NCBI GenBank assembly: GCA_030654395.1
Contig: JAURXM010000132.1
Location: forward strand, 496,001 to 560,000
DNA from: Aquabacterium sp.
GTDB taxonomy: Bacteria; Pseudomonadota; Gammaproteobacteria; Burkholderiales; Burkholderiaceae_C
Direction: 5' to 3'
DNA: 64,000 nt
Shown: piece after piece, positions 27,888-36,883 of the stretch
How the letters are laid out: each line of letters opens with the position of its first letter
How positions within the stretch are numbered: position 1 is the first letter of the stretch
The notes under the pieces: generated by a model
Database searches by the model: none
Seen by the model: only the letters and a program-made list of their open reading frames with translations
Told to the model about the DNA's origin: nothing
Position numbers and translations under genes: made by a program

Positions 27888-28982
27888 ATGTCATCCCATC
27901 TGCCATCGACCAGCCCACTGTGGCAGCGCATCGGTGAGCTGGGCGTGCGAACCTTGGCCGTGATGGGCATGAGCAAGAACACAGGCAAAACCGTGTGCCT
28001 GAACCACCTGCTGACTCATGCGCATCGCGACCGCAAGGCCGTGGGTATCACCTCCATTGGCCGCGATGGCGAGGCGCACGACGAGGTGTTCTCTATCCCC
28101 AAACCACCTGTGATGGTGACGCCTGGCTGCCTTGTGGCCACGGCGCGTGGCACGCTCTTGCGCGCCAAAGTCAGAACCAAGCAGATGGGCGCCACGGGCG
28201 TGAACAGCCCGATGGGAGAAGTCCTCATCGTCAAAGCGCTGGAGGCCGGAGAGATGGAGGTGGCGGGCCCGTCACGCAGCCACGATCAGCTCAAGGTGAT
28301 GGCCTTGCTCAGACAATGTGGCGCGCAATGGGTGTTTGTGGACGGCGCATTGGGGCGCAGTCAGCACGCATCCCCCGCGATCGCAGACGGGGTGGTGTTG
28401 GCGACGGGCGCGGCCATCGGTGGTGGGGTGGATGATGTGCTGCGCAAGACGCACGACCGCCTGGCCGTGTTGGGCATTGCGCCTGCCTCCTTGGATCTTG
28501 CCCAGCAGGTGAAGGCCACGTTTGATCTGGGTGGCATCGCTGCTTGGGGCCATCGCGGCGAATGTCTATTCAGTGAGGCCGTGGCCACGATCAACGCAGC
28601 CCCGGTGCTGTTGTCACTGCCTGCCACGGGCATCGCCACCCTTGCCATGTCAGGTGCAGTAGGCAAGCGCTTGTGGCAAGCCGTGCAGACCTTGCTGGTA
28701 CGCCACCCGGGTCTGACCGTGGTGGTGGCCGATGGCACCAAGCTGTTCATCGACGCCCTTGAGTTGGCCGCCTTTGAGCGACAAGGTGGGCGCTTGTTTG
28801 CGCTGCGCGGCATCCGCGTGCTGGGCATCACCCTGAACCCGTTTTCACCGTTTGGCGGCAGTTTTGATGCGGCGCTGTTTCAAGCGCGTGCAAGAGAGGC
28901 TTTATCAGCACATCTGGTGACGGATCTGATGTTGGCCCCACTGGCCGTGGCCCCAACGGCACCACAAATGGAGGGCCTATGA
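27888..28982 (+). CDS. P-loop accessory protein of the lysine aminomutase cluster
   Basis: A 364-residue protein with a Walker A motif GMSKNTGKT at residues 27-35 and several glycine-rich segments (GAAIGGGVDD, SGAVGKRLWQ). It is translationally coupled to the large 5,6-aminomutase subunit gene by an ATGA overlap. Clostridial and fusobacterial lysine clusters carry accessory genes (called kamB and kamC) of unsettled role, one of them MutS-like, and this P-loop protein probably corresponds to the other. Plausible roles are reactivation or cobalamin loading of the aminomutase. No MutS-like partner is present here. A TTG at 27870 is a less likely start. Confidence 0.75.
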   Translation: MSSHLPSTSPLWQRIGELGVRTLAVMGMSKNTGKTVCLNHLLTHAHRDRKAVGITSIGRDGEAHDEVFSIPKPPVMVTPGCLVATARGTLLRAKVRTKQMGATGVNSPMGEVLIVKALEAGEMEVAGPSRSHDQLKVMALLRQCGAQWVFVDGALGRSQHASPAIADGVVLATGAAIGGGVDDVLRKTHDRLAVLGIAPASLDLAQQVKATFDLGGIAAWGHRGECLFSEAVATINAAPVLLSLPATGIATLAMSGAVGKRLWQAVQTLLVRHPGLTVVVADGTKLFIDALELAAFERQGGRLFALRGIRVLGITLNPFSPFGGSFDAALFQARAREALSAHLVTDLMLAPLAVAPTAPQMEGL

Positions 28983-30532
28983 GCCACCTGACGCTGGACC
29001 CCACCCAAATCGACCGTGCCCGTGCATCCGCCCGCCGTGTTGCCCGGCAGGTGTATGACGACATGTCTCGCTTCACGACCACCGCTGTGGAGCGTGCCAC
29101 CTTGCGCTTGATGGGCGTAGATGGTGTTGACGACAACCAGGTCCCCTTGCCCAATCGGCTGGTCAGTCACCTGCAAGCGCAAGGGTTGCTGCAGCACGGC
29201 GCAGCTGTCACGGTGGCCGGGGCCATGGCTGAACAGGGCATGGGCATCCAGCAACTGGCGCAGGCCGTGGCCGATGGCAAGCTGACGCTACAGCGCCCAA
29301 AGGATGACACTGCGGCGCGCAAGGCCGCGCACGATTTGGCTCAGCGTGCATGTGAGCGCATCGCCCATCACCGCGCCACCCGCGACGCCGCGATCGCGCA
29401 TGTGGGCGAGGCCCCTACGCCGTGGCTCTACCTGATCGTGGCCACGGGCAACATCTTTGAAGACATCGTGCAAGCCCGCGCCGCCGCAGAACAAGGCGCT
29501 GACATCATCGCGGTGATCCGGTCCACTGGCCAAAGCCTGCTGGACTACGTGCCCTACGGCGCCACCACAGAAGGCTTCGGCGGCACCTATGCCACGCAAG
29601 AGAACTTCAGGCTGATGCGCGCCGCGCTGGATGAGGTCGGCCACAAAATCGGGCGCTACATCCGCCTGACCAACTACTGCTCAGGCCTGTGCATGCCCGA
29701 GATTGCCGCCATGGGCGCCATGGCGCGTTTGGACATGATGCTCAATGACGCGATGTACGGGATCATTTTCCGTGACATCAACATGCAGCGCACCTTCATT
29801 GACCAGTTCTTCTCGCGCATGGTCAATGCCTACGCGGGCATCATCATCAATACCGGCGAGGACAACTACCTGACCACGGCAGACGCGGTGGATGCTGCAC
29901 ACACCGTGTTGGCGTCCCAGCTCATCAACGAGCAATTTGCTGCGCTGTCAGGCCTCAAGCCCGATCAAATGGGGCTGGGCCATGCCTTTGAGATCAACCC
30001 CGAATTAGAGAACGGCTTTTTGTGGGAGCTGGCACATGCACAACTGGTGCGTCAGGTCTTCCCGGATGCTTGCCTGAAGTACATGCCGCCCACCAAACAC
30101 ATGACGGGCAACATCTTCAAAGGGCACGTCCAAGATGCTTTGTTCAATGTCGCCAGTGTGCTCACGCAGCAAAACATCCACCTGCTGGGCATGATGACCG
30201 AGGCCATCCACACCCCCTTCATCCAAGATCGATTCTTGGCCATCCAGAACGCCCAATACGTGTTCACCAGCTTGCGTGATCTGCATGCTGAGATCCAGTT
30301 CACACCCGGTGGGCAGATTGAGCGCCGCGCCCAGCAGGTGCTGGCAGAAACCGCCGACTTGCTGGCTCAGATTGAGCTAAACGGCCTGCCTGCGGCCATT
30401 GCCAAGGGCACGTTTGCTGACATATCACGCACCTTGACAGGCGGCAAAGGGCTGGATGGGGTGGTGCGCAAAGCAGCCGACTACAACAACCCCTTCTTGG
30501 CACTGATGCTGCCGCAGGAGCGCACCTCATGA
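28979..30532 (+). CDS. kamD: Lysine 5,6-aminomutase, alpha (large) subunit
   Basis: KamD forms with KamE the adenosylcobalamin- and PLP-dependent enzyme that moves the terminal amino group of L-beta-lysine (or D-lysine) to C5. The 517-residue chain shows the TIM-barrel-type segments of the family, such as PNRLVSHL, YVPYGATTEGFGGTYATQENF, and a methionine-rich CLKYMPPTKHMTGNIFKG near residues 363-380. It starts inside the preceding stop and ends inside the kamE start, so the three genes are coupled. Length matches the characterised subunit. Confidence 0.95.
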   Translation: MSHLTLDPTQIDRARASARRVARQVYDDMSRFTTTAVERATLRLMGVDGVDDNQVPLPNRLVSHLQAQGLLQHGAAVTVAGAMAEQGMGIQQLAQAVADGKLTLQRPKDDTAARKAAHDLAQRACERIAHHRATRDAAIAHVGEAPTPWLYLIVATGNIFEDIVQARAAAEQGADIIAVIRSTGQSLLDYVPYGATTEGFGGTYATQENFRLMRAALDEVGHKIGRYIRLTNYCSGLCMPEIAAMGAMARLDMMLNDAMYGIIFRDINMQRTFIDQFFSRMVNAYAGIIINTGEDNYLTTADAVDAAHTVLASQLINEQFAALSGLKPDQMGLGHAFEINPELENGFLWELAHAQLVRQVFPDACLKYMPPTKHMTGNIFKGHVQDALFNVASVLTQQNIHLLGMMTEAIHTPFIQDRFLAIQNAQYVFTSLRDLHAEIQFTPGGQIERRAQQVLAETADLLAQIELNGLPAAIAKGTFADISRTLTGGKGLDGVVRKAADYNNPFLALMLPQERTS

Positions 30533-31305
30533 GCGAAGCACAACACACTGAGCAATGGCTCAAGCCCTATGGCGACACCTTGGATGATGGGCGTGTGCAG
30601 TTGTCATTCACGCTGCCTGTGCCGTTGGACGAGAACACCAAAGAAGCGGCCCGCCAATTGGCCATGCAGATGGGCCTGACTGAGCCAGCCGTGGTGCACA
30701 GCGAGAACATGGGGCCGGGCTTTTCCTTCTACGTGGTGTACGGTCAATGCACCCACCGTGTGGATGTGAGCCGCATACAAGTCGCCAAACCCGAGTTCGA
30801 GGTATTGGACAAGGCTGCGATCAACGACAAGATTGCCCGCCTCATGGGACGCAAAATGGTGGTGATTGGGTCTTGTATCGAAACCGACGCACACACCGTG
30901 GGCATTGACGCCATCATGAACATGAAGGGCTACAACGGCCACAAAGGCCTTGAGAGTTACCACGAGATCCGCGCCATCAACATGGGTGCCCAAGTGGACT
31001 CTGAAGACCTGGTGGCCCGTGTCATTGAAGAGCAGGCCGATGTGATCTTGGTGTCGCAGGTGGTGACGCAGAAGAACATCCACCTCGATAACCTCACCAA
31101 ATTGTCTGACCTGTTAGAGGCCGAAGGGCTGCGCGAGCGGGTCATCTTGATTGTGGGTGGCCCCCGCATCAGCCATGAACTAGCCAAGGAGTTGGGCTAT
31201 GACGCAGGCTTTGGGCCCGGTTGTTATGCCGAGAACGTGGCCTCATTTGCCATTGACGAATGGGCACGCAGGAGGCACGTATGCAAGCCGATATCACCAG
31301 CATGA
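30529..31305 (+). CDS. kamE: Lysine 5,6-aminomutase, beta (small) subunit
   Basis: A 258-residue subunit with the cobalamin-binding motif DAHTVGID; His122 would be the lower cobalt ligand. Lys133, eleven residues later in NMKGYNG, matches the spacing of the PLP-forming lysine of the clostridial enzyme (His133/Lys144). The C-terminal Rossmann-like B12 domain includes [19 protein letters not shown]. All residues needed for catalysis appear intact. The 3' end overlaps the kal gene by 25 bp. Confidence 0.95.
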   Translation: MSEAQHTEQWLKPYGDTLDDGRVQLSFTLPVPLDENTKEAARQLAMQMGLTEPAVVHSENMGPGFSFYVVYGQCTHRVDVSRIQVAKPEFEVLDKAAINDKIARLMGRKMVVIGSCIETDAHTVGIDAIMNMKGYNGHKGLESYHEIRAINMGAQVDSEDLVARVIEEQADVILVSQVVTQKNIHLDNLTKLSDLLEAEGLRERVILIVGGPRISHELAKELGYDAGFGPGCYAENVASFAIDEWARRRHVCKPISPA

Positions 31306-31691
31306 TCCGATTGCGCATGGGCGCACACGATGCGCATTACGCGGGCAACTTGGTTGATGGCGCCAAGATGCTGCAACTGTTTGGCGACGTCGCCACTGAA
31401 CTGCTGATCCGCAGCGATGGCGACGAGGGGCTGTTCGTGGCCTATGACAGCGTTGAGTTTTTGGCACCTGTGCGGGCGGGAGACTACATCGAGGCCGTTG
31501 GCCGCATCGTCTCGATGGGCGCGAGCTCACGCAAGATGGTCTTTGAAGCACGCAAGGTCATCAGCGCCGTTGATGTGGCAGGTCAGCCCTCCGCCTGTGA
31601 TGTGCTGCCAGAGCCCGTGGTGGTGTGCCGCGCATCGGGCACCTGCGTGGTGCCCATCGGCTGTCAGCGTGGTTTGACACACACCAGTTGA
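31281..31691 (+). CDS. kal: 3-aminobutyryl-CoA ammonia-lyase
   Basis: Kal eliminates ammonia from L-3-aminobutyryl-CoA to give crotonyl-CoA. The 136-residue protein is hotdog-fold: [21 protein letters not shown] and [18 protein letters not shown] are the conserved segments. The start at 31281 is chosen because AGGAGG lies six bases upstream; an ATG at 31260 has no such site. It overlaps the end of kamE, indicating coupled translation. It could be mistaken for a generic thioesterase, but neighbours and sequence favour Kal. Confidence 0.9.
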   Translation: MQADITSMIRLRMGAHDAHYAGNLVDGAKMLQLFGDVATELLIRSDGDEGLFVAYDSVEFLAPVRAGDYIEAVGRIVSMGASSRKMVFEARKVISAVDVAGQPSACDVLPEPVVVCRASGTCVVPIGCQRGLTHTS

Positions 31692-31702
31692 GGAGACAAG
31701 CC

Positions 31703-32542
31703 ATGGACAAACTCATCATCACGGCGGCGCTCAATGGGGCCGAGGTCACACGCGCGCAGCAACCGGCGCTGCCCATCACGCCTGAAGAAATCGGCATCGC
31801 TGCGGTGCAGTGTGCTCAAGCGGGCGCCAGCATCGTGCACGTGCATGCACGCAACCCGGATGGCTCGCCCACGCAGGACATCAACATGTACCGCCAGATC
31901 ATCGCGGAGGTCAGCCAGCGTTGCGACGTGATTGTTCAAATCTCCACAGGCGGCGCGGTGGGCATGACACCGCAAGAGCGGCTGGCACCCGTGGCGCTGC
32001 GGCCTGAAATGGCCACCTTGTCCATGGGGTCGGTCAACTTTGGCGGCGGCGTTTTCATCAACCATCCTGCAGACATCGAGGCCTTTGCGCGCGAGATGCA
32101 GGCGCAAGGCGTGAAGACTGAATTAGAGGTGTTTGACAGCGGCATGCTGGCCACGACCACACGCTGGCTGGCCAACGGTATCTTGAGCAGCCCTGCCCAC
32201 ATTGATTTGGTGCTGGGCGTGCCCGGCGGCATGGCTGGCACACCGCAGGCCTTGATGTACCTGTTATCGCAATTGCCTGTTGGTGCCACATGGGGTGTCT
32301 CCGCGATCGGGGCGGCACAGCTGCCCTTGACGACCATGGCGATCTTGCTGGGGGGGCATGTGCGTGTGGGGCTTGAAGACAACATCTGCTACCGCAAGGG
32401 GGAGCTGGCGAGCAGCAATGCGCAACTGGTGGACCGCGTGGTGCGCATCGCCGCCGAGTTGGAGCGGGCCGTGGCGACCCCGGCCGAGGCCAGGCAGATG
32501 CTGGGGGTGAAACCACGTGTTCACAATGTCAACATTATGTGA
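31703..32542 (+). CDS. kce: 3-keto-5-aminohexanoate cleavage enzyme
   Basis: Kce condenses 3-keto-5-aminohexanoate with acetyl-CoA and releases acetoacetate plus 3-aminobutyryl-CoA; it is the founder of the BKACE (DUF849) family. The 279-residue protein has the zinc residues Glu14 (NGAE) and His46/His48 (IVHVHARNPDG), plus the conserved GLEDN segment with Glu224. GAGGAG precedes the ATG by eight bases. It is the last gene with a known role in the operon. Confidence 0.94.
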   Translation: MDKLIITAALNGAEVTRAQQPALPITPEEIGIAAVQCAQAGASIVHVHARNPDGSPTQDINMYRQIIAEVSQRCDVIVQISTGGAVGMTPQERLAPVALRPEMATLSMGSVNFGGGVFINHPADIEAFAREMQAQGVKTELEVFDSGMLATTTRWLANGILSSPAHIDLVLGVPGGMAGTPQALMYLLSQLPVGATWGVSAIGAAQLPLTTMAILLGGHVRVGLEDNICYRKGELASSNAQLVDRVVRIAAELERAVATPAEARQMLGVKPRVHNVNIM

Positions 32543-32588
32543 TTGAATGCGGTTCGGTCAACACAATCAGCAGACCCGGAAGAACCGC

Positions 32589-34253
32589 ATGAACAAATCT
32601 AAGGACACCCAAGACGCCAAGGCCAAGGTCAATTGCCCTCGCATTGGCACACGCTACCGCGATTGGCGCCTGAACGGCCCCTATGACGCACTCATCATTG
32701 GCTCAGGCATGGGCGGCCTGACCACCGCGGCGTTTTTGTCTGAACTGGGATGGAAAGTGGCCGTGCTGGAGCAGCACTACACCGCAGGCGGCTACACCCA
32801 CAGCTACGAGCGCGAAGGCTACGAGTGGGACGTGGGCCTGCATTACGTGGGCGACATGGGGGTGCCCACGATGCCCCGCCGCATGATGGACTTCTTGACC
32901 GGGGGGCACTTGCAATGGGCCGCCATGGACCAGGTCTACGACCGCTTCTTCATTGGTGACAAAGTCTTTGACGCGCTGGCTGGCAAGCAGGCCTACCGTG
33001 ACGAATTGGTGCGCCGCTTCCCGCAAGAGGCCAAAGCCATCGACGGCTATCTGGCCCGTCTGGCCCAGGTCAAGAAATTTGTGCCGCTGTTCACCATGGC
33101 GCGGCTGCTCAAACCTTGGCAGCGCAAGTTGGCCCAACCGGTGCTGAACATGGTGCTGCCACGCAGTTTCCAGATGACCACCGGTGCCGTCTTGGCCGAA
33201 CTCACCGACAACCGCGATCTGATCGCCGTGCTCACGGGGCAATGGGGCGATCACGGCCTGCCACCAAGCCAGTCGTCCTTCATCATTCACGGGCTGGTGG
33301 CCAGCCACTATCTGCACGGGGGCTACTACCCTGTTGGCGGCAGCTGGCGCATTGCCGAAGCCATTTTGCCCAAGATCCGCGAGGCCGGTGGCGAGGTCTT
33401 CACCTACGCCCTCGTCAAGCAAATCATGGTCGATGACGGGCAGGTCAAGGGCGTGCTGATGAAAGACGGCACACGCATTGATTGCAACTGTGTGGTGTCC
33501 AGTGCTGGTGTGTTCAATACCTTTGGGCACCTCTTGCCACCAGCCGAAGTGCAGCGTGCGGGTTACGACAAGCTGCTGACTCAGGTCAAGCCCAGTGCGG
33601 CACACTTGGGCGTCTACATTGGCCTCAAGCACACAGCCGAGGAGCTGGGCTTACCCAAGACCAACTTCTGGATCTACCCAAGCAACGACTACGACGGCGA
33701 CACACAGTGCTTTTTGGACGACCCGGACGCGCCATTCCCCGTGGTCTATGTCTCCTTCCCGTCTGCCAAAGACCCTGACTTTGAGCGGCGCTACCCCGGT
33801 AAGTCCACCATCGAGATCGTGGCCCCCACCAACTACGCGTGGTTTGAAAAATGGGAAGACACCATTTGGGGCAAGCGTGGCGAGGACTATGAAACCGCCA
33901 AGGCCCGTTGGGGCGAACGCTTGATGGACGTGCTGTACGACAAGCTGCCGCAGTTGCGTGGCAAGGTGGATTACTTTGAGGTGTCCACGCCGCTGTCAAC
34001 CAATTGGTTTGGTGGCTACCAGCGTGGTGAGCTGTACGGCCTCGATCACGATCCAAAGCGGTTCCAGCAGGACTGGCTCACGCCACGCACCCAAACCACG
34101 GGCCTGTGGCTGACCGGCCAAGACATCCTGTCTTGCGGCATCGTTGGCGCCATGATGGGCGGCGTGCTCACGGCCACCGCCGTGGCGGGCTTGCGCAAGA
34201 TGGGGCCTGTGCTCAAGAGGGTTGTTGGGGGCAAACGCGCGGATTTTGTGTGA
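32589..34253 (+). CDS. Retinol-saturase/phytoene-desaturase-like FAD oxidoreductase
   Basis: A 554-residue flavoprotein. The FAD motif is ALIIGSGMGGLTTAAFLSE near residue 35, followed by LEQHYTAGGYTHSYEREGYE typical of the CrtI/retinol 13,14-reductase group; TGQDILSCGIVGAMMGG near the C-terminus is the second FAD contact. The substrate is unknown. It follows kce by 46 bp on the same strand, so co-transcription is likely. No carotenoid genes are near. ATG 32589 has GGAAG upstream; an ATG at 32547 does not. Its job in lysine breakdown, if any, is not described as far as I know. Confidence 0.8.
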   Translation: MNKSKDTQDAKAKVNCPRIGTRYRDWRLNGPYDALIIGSGMGGLTTAAFLSELGWKVAVLEQHYTAGGYTHSYEREGYEWDVGLHYVGDMGVPTMPRRMMDFLTGGHLQWAAMDQVYDRFFIGDKVFDALAGKQAYRDELVRRFPQEAKAIDGYLARLAQVKKFVPLFTMARLLKPWQRKLAQPVLNMVLPRSFQMTTGAVLAELTDNRDLIAVLTGQWGDHGLPPSQSSFIIHGLVASHYLHGGYYPVGGSWRIAEAILPKIREAGGEVFTYALVKQIMVDDGQVKGVLMKDGTRIDCNCVVSSAGVFNTFGHLLPPAEVQRAGYDKLLTQVKPSAAHLGVYIGLKHTAEELGLPKTNFWIYPSNDYDGDTQCFLDDPDAPFPVVYVSFPSAKDPDFERRYPGKSTIEIVAPTNYAWFEKWEDTIWGKRGEDYETAKARWGERLMDVLYDKLPQLRGKVDYFEVSTPLSTNWFGGYQRGELYGLDHDPKRFQQDWLTPRTQTTGLWLTGQDILSCGIVGAMMGGVLTATAVAGLRKMGPVLKRVVGGKRADFV

Positions 34254-34263
34254 GTGAGGTGGC

Positions 34264-34992
34264 ATGATGAGGCCACACAACGTGGCTCTTGATGGCCTCT
34301 TTGATCCCACCATGAACAAGCTGCCATTCGAGTTACGCCGCCTATACCTCTCGCACCTGCCTGAGGATCAAATCCCTGATGCAGCCGCGCCCAGCTTGGC
34401 TGATGCCGATGGGATGGTGCGGGCGGTGGTCCTGCAGTTGGCCAAGCCCGCCGACTGGTCTGCCATGTCGGCGGTGTGGCAAGGCGTTCAAGCTGATTTG
34501 GCGCTGCCTGCTCCAGCCATTGCCGTCAATGGCACGGATGGCTATCAGCTCTGGTTTTCTCTTGTAGAGCCTGTCCCCTTGCCGCAAGCCTTGGCGTTTT
34601 TGGATGCCTTGCGCGTGCGCTACTTGCCTGGCATCGCACCAGAGTGCATCAGCTTGATGCCTGCCGTCGGGATGGTGCCCGCTCTACAGGCTCAAACTGA
34701 GCAGTGGTCGGCTTTCGTGGCGCCTGATTTGGCGCCCGTGTTTGCTGATGCACCGTGGCTCGACATACCGCCCAGCCTCAGTGGCCAGGCGGATTTACTG
34801 GCCCGTCTTGGCAGCATCAAACCCGCAGCCTTTCAGGCAGCATGGGCGCAGCTCAGTCCTGACGCGGGGCAGCAGGCTTTGCAGGTGCAAGGGCACCCCA
34901 AACACTTCTTGCTTAACGTGATGAACGACACCGGCGTGCCGCTTGGCTTGCGCATTGAAGCGGCCAAGGCGTTGCTGCCCTATTGTGATTGA
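34264..34992 (+). CDS. Conserved hypothetical protein
   Basis: A 242-residue soluble protein without signal peptide or membrane helices, rich in alanine, leucine and proline. Segments such as LPFELRRLYLSHLPEDQ and HPKHFLLNVMNDTGVPLGLRIEAAKALLPYCD look conserved, but I recognise no characterised family. It starts 10 bp after the flavoprotein gene with GAGG five bases before the ATG, so it may be the last gene of that transcript. It converges on purH with only 19 bp between. Confidence 0.65.
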   Translation: MMRPHNVALDGLFDPTMNKLPFELRRLYLSHLPEDQIPDAAAPSLADADGMVRAVVLQLAKPADWSAMSAVWQGVQADLALPAPAIAVNGTDGYQLWFSLVEPVPLPQALAFLDALRVRYLPGIAPECISLMPAVGMVPALQAQTEQWSAFVAPDLAPVFADAPWLDIPPSLSGQADLLARLGSIKPAAFQAAWAQLSPDAGQQALQVQGHPKHFLLNVMNDTGVPLGLRIEAAKALLPYCD

Positions 34993-35011
34993 GCACTTGG
35001 CGCCTGTCAGC

Positions 35012-36601
35012 TCAATGCCTAAAGTGACGTGTGCCGGTGAACACCATCGCAATGCCGCGCTCGTCGGCTGCCGCGATGACTTCGTCGTCACGCATGCTGC
35101 CACCCGGGTGGATGACACTGGTCGCGCCTGCATCCACCACCACGTCCAGCCCATCGCGGAACGGGAAGAAGGCGTCAGACGCCACGGCGGAGCCCGCCAA
35201 GGTCAAGCCTGCGTGGCCAGCTTTGATGCTGGCGATACGGGCTGAGTCCAAGCGGCTCATCTGCCCCGCACCCACGCCCATGGTCATGCCGTCTTTGCAG
35301 AACACGATGGCGTTGCTCTTGACGAAGCGGGCCACGGTCCACGCAAACAGCATGTCCTTTAATTGTTGTGCGGTCGGTTGCACCTTGGACACCACTTTGA
35401 TGTCGCCCACCAAGTCAATCGTGTCGGCCGATTGCAGCAGCATGCCGCCACCCACGCGCTTGAAGTCCAGCGCGTTGCTGAGTTTGCGGGTTTGTCCAGC
35501 AAGGGGTACTTCCAGCAGACGCACGTTCTGCTTGCCAGCGTAGGCCGCACGGGCGGCTGGGGTGATGGCTGGGGCAATCGCCACTTCCACGAACTGCTTG
35601 TTGGCGTTGATGGCCTCAACCACGTCCGCATCAATCGGACGGTTGAACGCCATGATGCCGCCGAAGGCACTGGTGGGGTCGGTTGCCAAAGCCTTTTGAT
35701 ATGCCTCCAGCGGCGTCGCACCCACGGCCACGCCACATGGGTTGGCATGTTTGACGATCACGCAAGCGCACTGTTCAAAGGCTTTGACGCATTCCCAAGC
35801 GGCATCGGCATCGGCGATGTTATTGAATGACAGCTCTTTGCCTTGGATCTGTGTCCACTGCGACAGCGTGCCCTCAGCAGGCTGGGCTTCACGGTAGAAG
35901 GCCGCTGACTGATGTGGGTTCTCGCCATAGCGCATGCCCTGCACTTTGTTCAGTTGCAGGTTGAAGACGTCGGGGTACTCGGCGCGCACAGGCACGGTTT
36001 CGGTCTGCAACTCGCTGCCTGCTTCAAGCGCGGTCAGGTAGTTTGTGATCATGCCGTCATAGGCTGCTGTGTGGGCGAACACTTTCTTGGCCAGCATGAA
36101 CTTGGTCGAGCGGGTCAGGCCTGCGCCCTTCAGTTCGGACAGCACTTGTTCGTAGTCAACCGGGTCGATGATCACGGCGACGTCTTGCCAGTTCTTGGCA
36201 GCAGCGCGCAGCATGGTGGGGCCGCCGATGTCGATGTTCTCAATCGCGTTCTCAAGCGTGCAGTCCGCCTTGGCGGTGGCCTGTGCAAACGGGTAGAGGT
36301 TGACGACCAAGATGTCGATCGTGTTGATGCCGTGCTCTTTCAGTGCGGCCATGTGCTCAGGCAGATCGCGGCGGGCCAGCAGACCACCATGCACGCGAGG
36401 GTGCAGGGTTTTGACGCGGCCATCGAGCATCTCCGGGAAGCCGGTCACCTCGGACACTTCGGTCACGGGCAGGCCTTTTTCGGCCAGCAGTTTGGCGGTG
36501 CCGCCGGTGGACAGCAGCTTCACGCCTTGGGCATGCAGCGCTTGGGCGAGTTCAACGATGCCGGTCTTGTCGGACACGGACAGCAGGGCAGTCAAGGCCA
36601 T
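35012..36601 (-). CDS. purH: Bifunctional AICAR formyltransferase/IMP cyclohydrolase
   Basis: PurH performs the last two steps of IMP synthesis. The 529-residue protein has the N-terminal MGS-like cyclohydrolase domain ([28 protein letters not shown]) and the C-terminal transformylase domain with [11 protein letters not shown]. The start at 36601 carries AAGGAAG eight bases upstream. It is 38 bp downstream of fis, in the arrangement dusB-fis-purH common in Burkholderiales. Confidence 0.96.
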   Translation of the reverse strand: MALTALLSVSDKTGIVELAQALHAQGVKLLSTGGTAKLLAEKGLPVTEVSEVTGFPEMLDGRVKTLHPRVHGGLLARRDLPEHMAALKEHGINTIDILVVNLYPFAQATAKADCTLENAIENIDIGGPTMLRAAAKNWQDVAVIIDPVDYEQVLSELKGAGLTRSTKFMLAKKVFAHTAAYDGMITNYLTALEAGSELQTETVPVRAEYPDVFNLQLNKVQGMRYGENPHQSAAFYREAQPAEGTLSQWTQIQGKELSFNNIADADAAWECVKAFEQCACVIVKHANPCGVAVGATPLEAYQKALATDPTSAFGGIMAFNRPIDADVVEAINANKQFVEVAIAPAITPAARAAYAGKQNVRLLEVPLAGQTRKLSNALDFKRVGGGMLLQSADTIDLVGDIKVVSKVQPTAQQLKDMLFAWTVARFVKSNAIVFCKDGMTMGVGAGQMSRLDSARIASIKAGHAGLTLAGSAVASDAFFPFRDGLDVVVDAGATSVIHPGGSMRDDEVIAAADERGIAMVFTGTRHFRH

Positions 36602-36639
36602 GGGATCTTCCTTTGATTCAAAGAGCGGGGAGGGGGGAT

Positions 36640-36876
36640 TCATTTGATGAGCTTGTGCTCAAGCAACTTGCGGCGCAGGGTGTTGCGGTTGATGCCGAGC
36701 CAGTCGGCCGCCTTGGACTGATTGCCCTCGGCGCGCTGCATCACGACTTCCAGCATCGGGCGCTCGACCGCGTTGACCACCATGTCATACACAGCGTTCG
36801 GCTCGGAGCCCCGGAGGTCTTGGAAGTACCCTTCCAAGTTGTCTTTGATGCAGTCGTGGATGTTCTTCTTGCTCAT
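36640..36876 (-). CDS. fis: Fis family nucleoid-associated DNA-binding protein
   Basis: A 78-residue Fis-like protein. The C-terminal helix-turn-helix reads [20 protein letters not shown], and the N-terminal helices mediate dimerisation. It lacks the longer N-terminal arm of E. coli Fis (98 residues), as is usual in betaproteobacteria. It lies 7 bp downstream of dusB, the classic dusB-fis operon. Confidence 0.94.
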   Translation of the reverse strand: MSKKNIHDCIKDNLEGYFQDLRGSEPNAVYDMVVNAVERPMLEVVMQRAEGNQSKAADWLGINRNTLRRKLLEHKLIK

Positions 36877-36883
36877 GGTGTGC

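Noticed and set aside
35912..36616. A 234-codon plus-strand frame
   Set aside because: It is opposite purH, and its Gly/His-rich composition is typical of antisense reading.
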